Assembly (NCBI RefSeq): GCF_009296025.1
Contig: NZ_CP045178.1
Location: 2,356,001-2,420,000, forward strand
Reading direction: 5' to 3'
Origin: Streptomyces tsukubensis
GTDB taxonomy: Bacteria > Actinomycetota > Actinomycetes > Streptomycetales > Streptomycetaceae
Length of the DNA: 64,000 nucleotides
A program made the position numbers and the translations under genes. Within the stretch, counting starts at the first letter, position 1, and each line of letters starts with the position of its first letter. Below, in pieces: positions 61,601-64,000 of this stretch. The notes under the pieces are model-generated. The model worked only from the letters and a program-made list of their open reading frames with translations, made no database searches and was not told where the DNA came from.

Positions 61601-63124
61601 CTAGCGCGCGCCCCCGTTCGCGCCGGTGAGTTCCGCGTGCAGCACGCGGGCCGAGGCGTCGGTGAGCGAGGCGATCTGGTCGACGACGACCCGTTTGCGC
61701 GCCCGGTCGTCGGCGGCCGACTCGAACAGGGCGGCGAACTGGGGGTCGAGCCCGTGCGGGGCCCGTGCCACCATGGCAGCCGCCAGCTCGGCCACCACGA
61801 TCCGCTGGTCGGCGCGGAGTACTTCCTGTTCGACGCGTTGCATGACGTAGAGGTCGGCGACGGCCTTGAGGACCGCGCACTCCATCCTGACCGAGCGGGG
61901 GACGACGAGCCGGGCGGCGTACCGGGTGAGGCGTCCTGTGCCGTACTCCTCGCGGGTCGCTGTCTCCGCGTGCTGGCAGAACCGGCCGATGAGTTGGCTG
62001 GTGGCGTCCTTGAGGCGGCCCTGCGCCGGGGCGGAGCCGTCGTAGCCGTGCGGCCACCAGGGCTGCGCGGTGAGCCGGTCCAGGGCGGCGGAGAGCTCCT
62101 GCGGGTCGGTGTCCGCGGGGACGTAGCGGTCGATGGCCACGCTCCAGATCTCGGCGCGCTCGGGGGCCGAGGAGAGCGCCGCTGTGTCGATGTGACCGGC
62201 GTGCAGCCCGTCCTCGAAGTCGTGCACGGAGTACGCCACATCGTCAGCCCAGTCCATGACCTGGGCCTCGAAGCAGGTGGTGTGGGCCGGAGCGCCGCGC
62301 CTGGCCCACGCGAAGACGGGCACGTCGTCCTCGTAGACGCCGAACTTGACGGAGTCCGGGTCCGTGGGGTGACCGCCGCGGGTCCAGGGGTATTTGGTGG
62401 CGGCGTCGAGTGAGGCGCGGGTCAGATTGAGCCCGACGCTCACCTGCATATTGTCGGGCCCCGAGTTGATGAAACGCTTTGGCTCGATCCTGGTGAGCAG
62501 CCGCAGCGACTGCGCGTTGCCCTCGAACCCGCCGCAGTCGGCGGCTACCTCGTTGAGTGCCTGCTCGCCATTGTGGCCGAAGGGCGGGTGGCCCAGGTCG
62601 TGCGCGAGGCAGGCTGTCTCCACCAGGTCGGGGTCGCAGCCGAGGGCGGCGCCCAGTTCCCTGCCGACCTGCGCGCACTCCAGGGAGTGGGTCAGCCGGG
62701 TGCGCGGGCTCGCGTCCCACACGCGGCTGCGGGTGCCGGGGGTCACGACCTGGGTCTTGCCGGAGAGCCTGCGCAGCGCGGAGGAGTGCAGCACCCGGGC
62801 GCGGTCGCGCTGGAAGGCGGTGCGGCCGGGGCGTTTGTCGGGCTCGGGCGCCCAGCGTTCGGTGGCTGCCGCGCTGTCTTCCTCACCGTGCGCGTCGGCG
62901 TAACCGCGGGCGTCGTCACAGCGGCGACCGTCGTCATGGCCACGTGTGTCGGTGCGAGCGCGACCGTCGTCATGGCCACGTACGTCGGTGTGCGCGCGAC
63001 CGTCGTCGTGACCGGGGCCGTCGGTGCGGGCCTCGGGTGCTCGGGGCGGGATGCCGGCCGTGTGGTGCCGGCCGGTCGTGTATCCCGGGCTGTCGGTGCC
63101 GCTCGTGCCGTCCGTGCCGTTCAT
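61601..63124 (-). CDS. dgt: dGTP triphosphohydrolase-like HD protein
   Basis: 507 residues. HD-domain metal site: [16 protein letters not shown] (about 135), [24 protein letters not shown] (about 165-185) and [16 protein letters not shown] (about 285), typical of deoxyguanosinetriphosphatase-like proteins, which hydrolyse dNTPs to deoxynucleoside and triphosphate. The first 90 residues are not conserved and hold three tandem 12-residue units ([36 protein letters not shown]). The true start may therefore be further in. Next to dnaG, a common streptomycete order. Confidence 0.88.
   Translation of the reverse strand: MNGTDGTSGTDSPGYTTGRHHTAGIPPRAPEARTDGPGHDDGRAHTDVRGHDDGRARTDTRGHDDGRRCDDARGYADAHGEEDSAAATERWAPEPDKRPGRTAFQRDRARVLHSSALRRLSGKTQVVTPGTRSRVWDASPRTRLTHSLECAQVGRELGAALGCDPDLVETACLAHDLGHPPFGHNGEQALNEVAADCGGFEGNAQSLRLLTRIEPKRFINSGPDNMQVSVGLNLTRASLDAATKYPWTRGGHPTDPDSVKFGVYEDDVPVFAWARRGAPAHTTCFEAQVMDWADDVAYSVHDFEDGLHAGHIDTAALSSAPERAEIWSVAIDRYVPADTDPQELSAALDRLTAQPWWPHGYDGSAPAQGRLKDATSQLIGRFCQHAETATREEYGTGRLTRYAARLVVPRSVRMECAVLKAVADLYVMQRVEQEVLRADQRIVVAELAAAMVARAPHGLDPQFAALFESAADDRARKRVVVDQIASLTDASARVLHAELTGANGGAR
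62906..63013 (-). repeat. 36-bp tandem repeat coding for 12-residue units
   Basis: Three in-frame units at residues 38-49, 50-61 and 62-73 of the dGTPase-like protein; GTCGTCATGGCCACG-type cores recur on the plus strand. Confidence 0.7.
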
Positions 63125-63825
63125 GAGGTCGACAGTAAACGGCCCGGTCGGCGGATGGGGTGCTTGGCGTCGTACGGGCGGTGTGGGAGGTCTGTGGGGC
63201 GGGTGGATCTGGAGGGGCGGACGGTCGGGCAGGTCGGGGGGCTGAAGGGGGTGGGGTGCGGTTTCGGAGGGTGGGGCGGGCGGGTGATCGCTGGGAGTGG
63301 GGTGCGTCCGGCTCGGAGCGGGTGGGGTGGGGTGAGGTGAGGTGAGGTGGTCGGCGCGGTTCGTTGTCAGTGGTGGCGGCTACCTTCGGAAGAACCGATC
63401 GGGGCCTGGTGGCGTCGAGATGGTGGGAAGCGAGTGGTGGGCGAGTGGTGGGGCGTGGGGCGCGGAGGCGACCTCGCGCAGTGACCAGGACGGGGGGCAC
63501 GGGGGATGTGGGCGCGCGTACGCGGGGTTCCTCGGGTGCCGGGACCGGGTGGGCCCCGCCTGCGCGGGGGTTCCCTCCGGGCCGGGACCGGCGGCGTTGG
63601 ATGTTCACCCCGCCGCCGGGAGTGGTGCGTGAGGCGTTCCCCCGCCGACGGGAGTGGTGCGCGAGGCGTTCCCCCGCCGACGGGGCCGATACGCAGGACG
63701 CTCCCCCACCGCCCAGTCCGGTACAGGTGGTACGGGTAGTACGGGTGCCCGGTTGGGCGTGCGGTGCTCGCCGCGTGGGATGTGCCCGCCGTGCGTGCGG
63801 GGCCCGACACTCGTGTGGCGGGAAG
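63125..63825. other. Intergenic region, low complexity
   Basis: About 700 bases without a supported gene. G-rich runs (GGTGGGGTGAGGTGAGG near 63325-63350) and a 32-bp tandem repeat (63618-63684). The dgt promoter must lie at its left end but is not obvious. Confidence 0.45.
63618..63684. repeat. Tandem repeat, 32-bp unit
   Basis: GGGAGTGGTGCGYGAGGCGT starts at 63618 and 63650; TTCCCCCGCCGACGG completes each unit. Confidence 0.65.
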
Positions 63826-64000
63826 TCACCCCCCGTAAGGTCGCGTCTCCTTGGCGTCGCGCAGGGCGTAGCCCCACCACGTGAGCTGGTCGAGCATCGC
63901 CTCCGCCGCGGTGTCCGGGGCCTCCGGCTGGCGGTGGCGGCCGTGCTCGTCGAAGAGGGCGTGCGCGTTGTGGAAGGACACGGTGTCGCGGACGGTGACG
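63826..64000 (-). CDS. NADPH-dependent FMN reductase family protein, C-terminal part
   Basis: The gene runs off the right edge; only the last 57 residues are present: VTVRDTVSFHNAHALFDEHGRHRQPEAPDTAAEAMLDQLTWWGYALRDAKETRPYGG, stop at 63826-63828. The V..F-HNAHALFDEHGR strand and the closing helix AMLDQLTWWGYALRDA are typical of the flavodoxin-fold FMN reductases. Confidence 0.6.
   Translation of the reverse strand, partial: VTVRDTVSFHNAHALFDEHGRHRQPEAPDTAAEAMLDQLTWWGYALRDAKETRPYGG

Overview
The window is very high-GC, with Streptomyces-style codon use, GTG starts, ATGA overlaps and SARP/PadR regulators. It is a Streptomyces chromosome segment. Positions 49-64 kb carry ordinary chromosomal genes: two CAU/Asn tRNA loci, a small YtxH-like protein, an FGGY kinase, a heterodimeric ABC exporter, a primary-type sigma factor, DnaG, a ferredoxin-reductase-like flavoprotein, a dGTPase-like protein and the end of an FMN reductase. 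Positions 3.4-47.9 kb are one continuous type II polyketide cluster. Its content (minimal PKS, MtmQ-type aromatase, four glycosyltransferases, NDP-2,6-dideoxyhexose genes, 3-C-methyltransferase, 3,5-epimerase, membrane acyltransferase, TylF-type sugar O-methyltransferase, side-chain aldo-keto reductase, UvrA-like protein plus DrrAB-type pump, SARP and PadR regulators) is that of an aureolic acid. The 3,5-epimerase (L-sugar) and the O-acyltransferase point to chromomycin A3 rather than mithramycin, so cmm/cmr names are used for the clearest matches.

Layout. 1-1.4 kb: decayed IS1182-type transposase and a 26-bp copy of a tRNA 3' end. 1.4-3.3 kb: broken gene remnants. 3.4-10.8 kb (minus): monooxygenase, acyl-CoA ligase, aromatase, ketoreductase, FAD oxygenase, 3,5-epimerase, glycosyltransferase. 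10.9-15.7 kb (plus): glycosyltransferase, acyltransferase, glycosyltransferase, 4-ketoreductase. 15.7-19.6 kb (minus): C-methyltransferase and UvrA-like resistance protein. 19.7-22.1 kb (plus): PadR regulator and ABC pump. 22.2-30.2 kb (minus): truncated ligase, aldo-keto reductase, Baeyer-Villiger-type oxygenase, glycosyltransferase, two methyltransferases, 4-ketoreductase. 30.6-31.5 kb: SARP. 31.6-32.4 kb (minus): sugar O-methyltransferase. 32.6-37.2 kb (plus): NDP-sugar D/E genes and KS-alpha/KS-beta. 37.2-45.8 kb (minus): deoxysugar genes, a private acetyl-CoA carboxylase and an FAD oxygenase fused in frame to an NTF2-like domain. 46.1-47.9 kb (plus): ACP, ketoreductase, cyclase. 48.1 kb: response-regulator remnant, then the tRNA gene.

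Two architectural observations tie the window together. First, the 3' end of the CAU tRNA at 48.6 kb is repeated at 1.385 kb in direct orientation, so the whole cluster lies inside a tRNA-bounded island of about 47 kb. Second, nearly every biosynthetic promoter has three TCGAG-like heptamers at 11-bp intervals ending exactly 8 bp before a -10-like hexamer (a SARP regulon), while the PadR/pump/UvrA promoter and the SARP promoter share a TCACGA-N8-TCRTGA palindrome. This suggests PadR represses export and the activator, and the SARP then switches on all biosynthetic operons. All assignments come from reading the sequence by eye; no database search was run.
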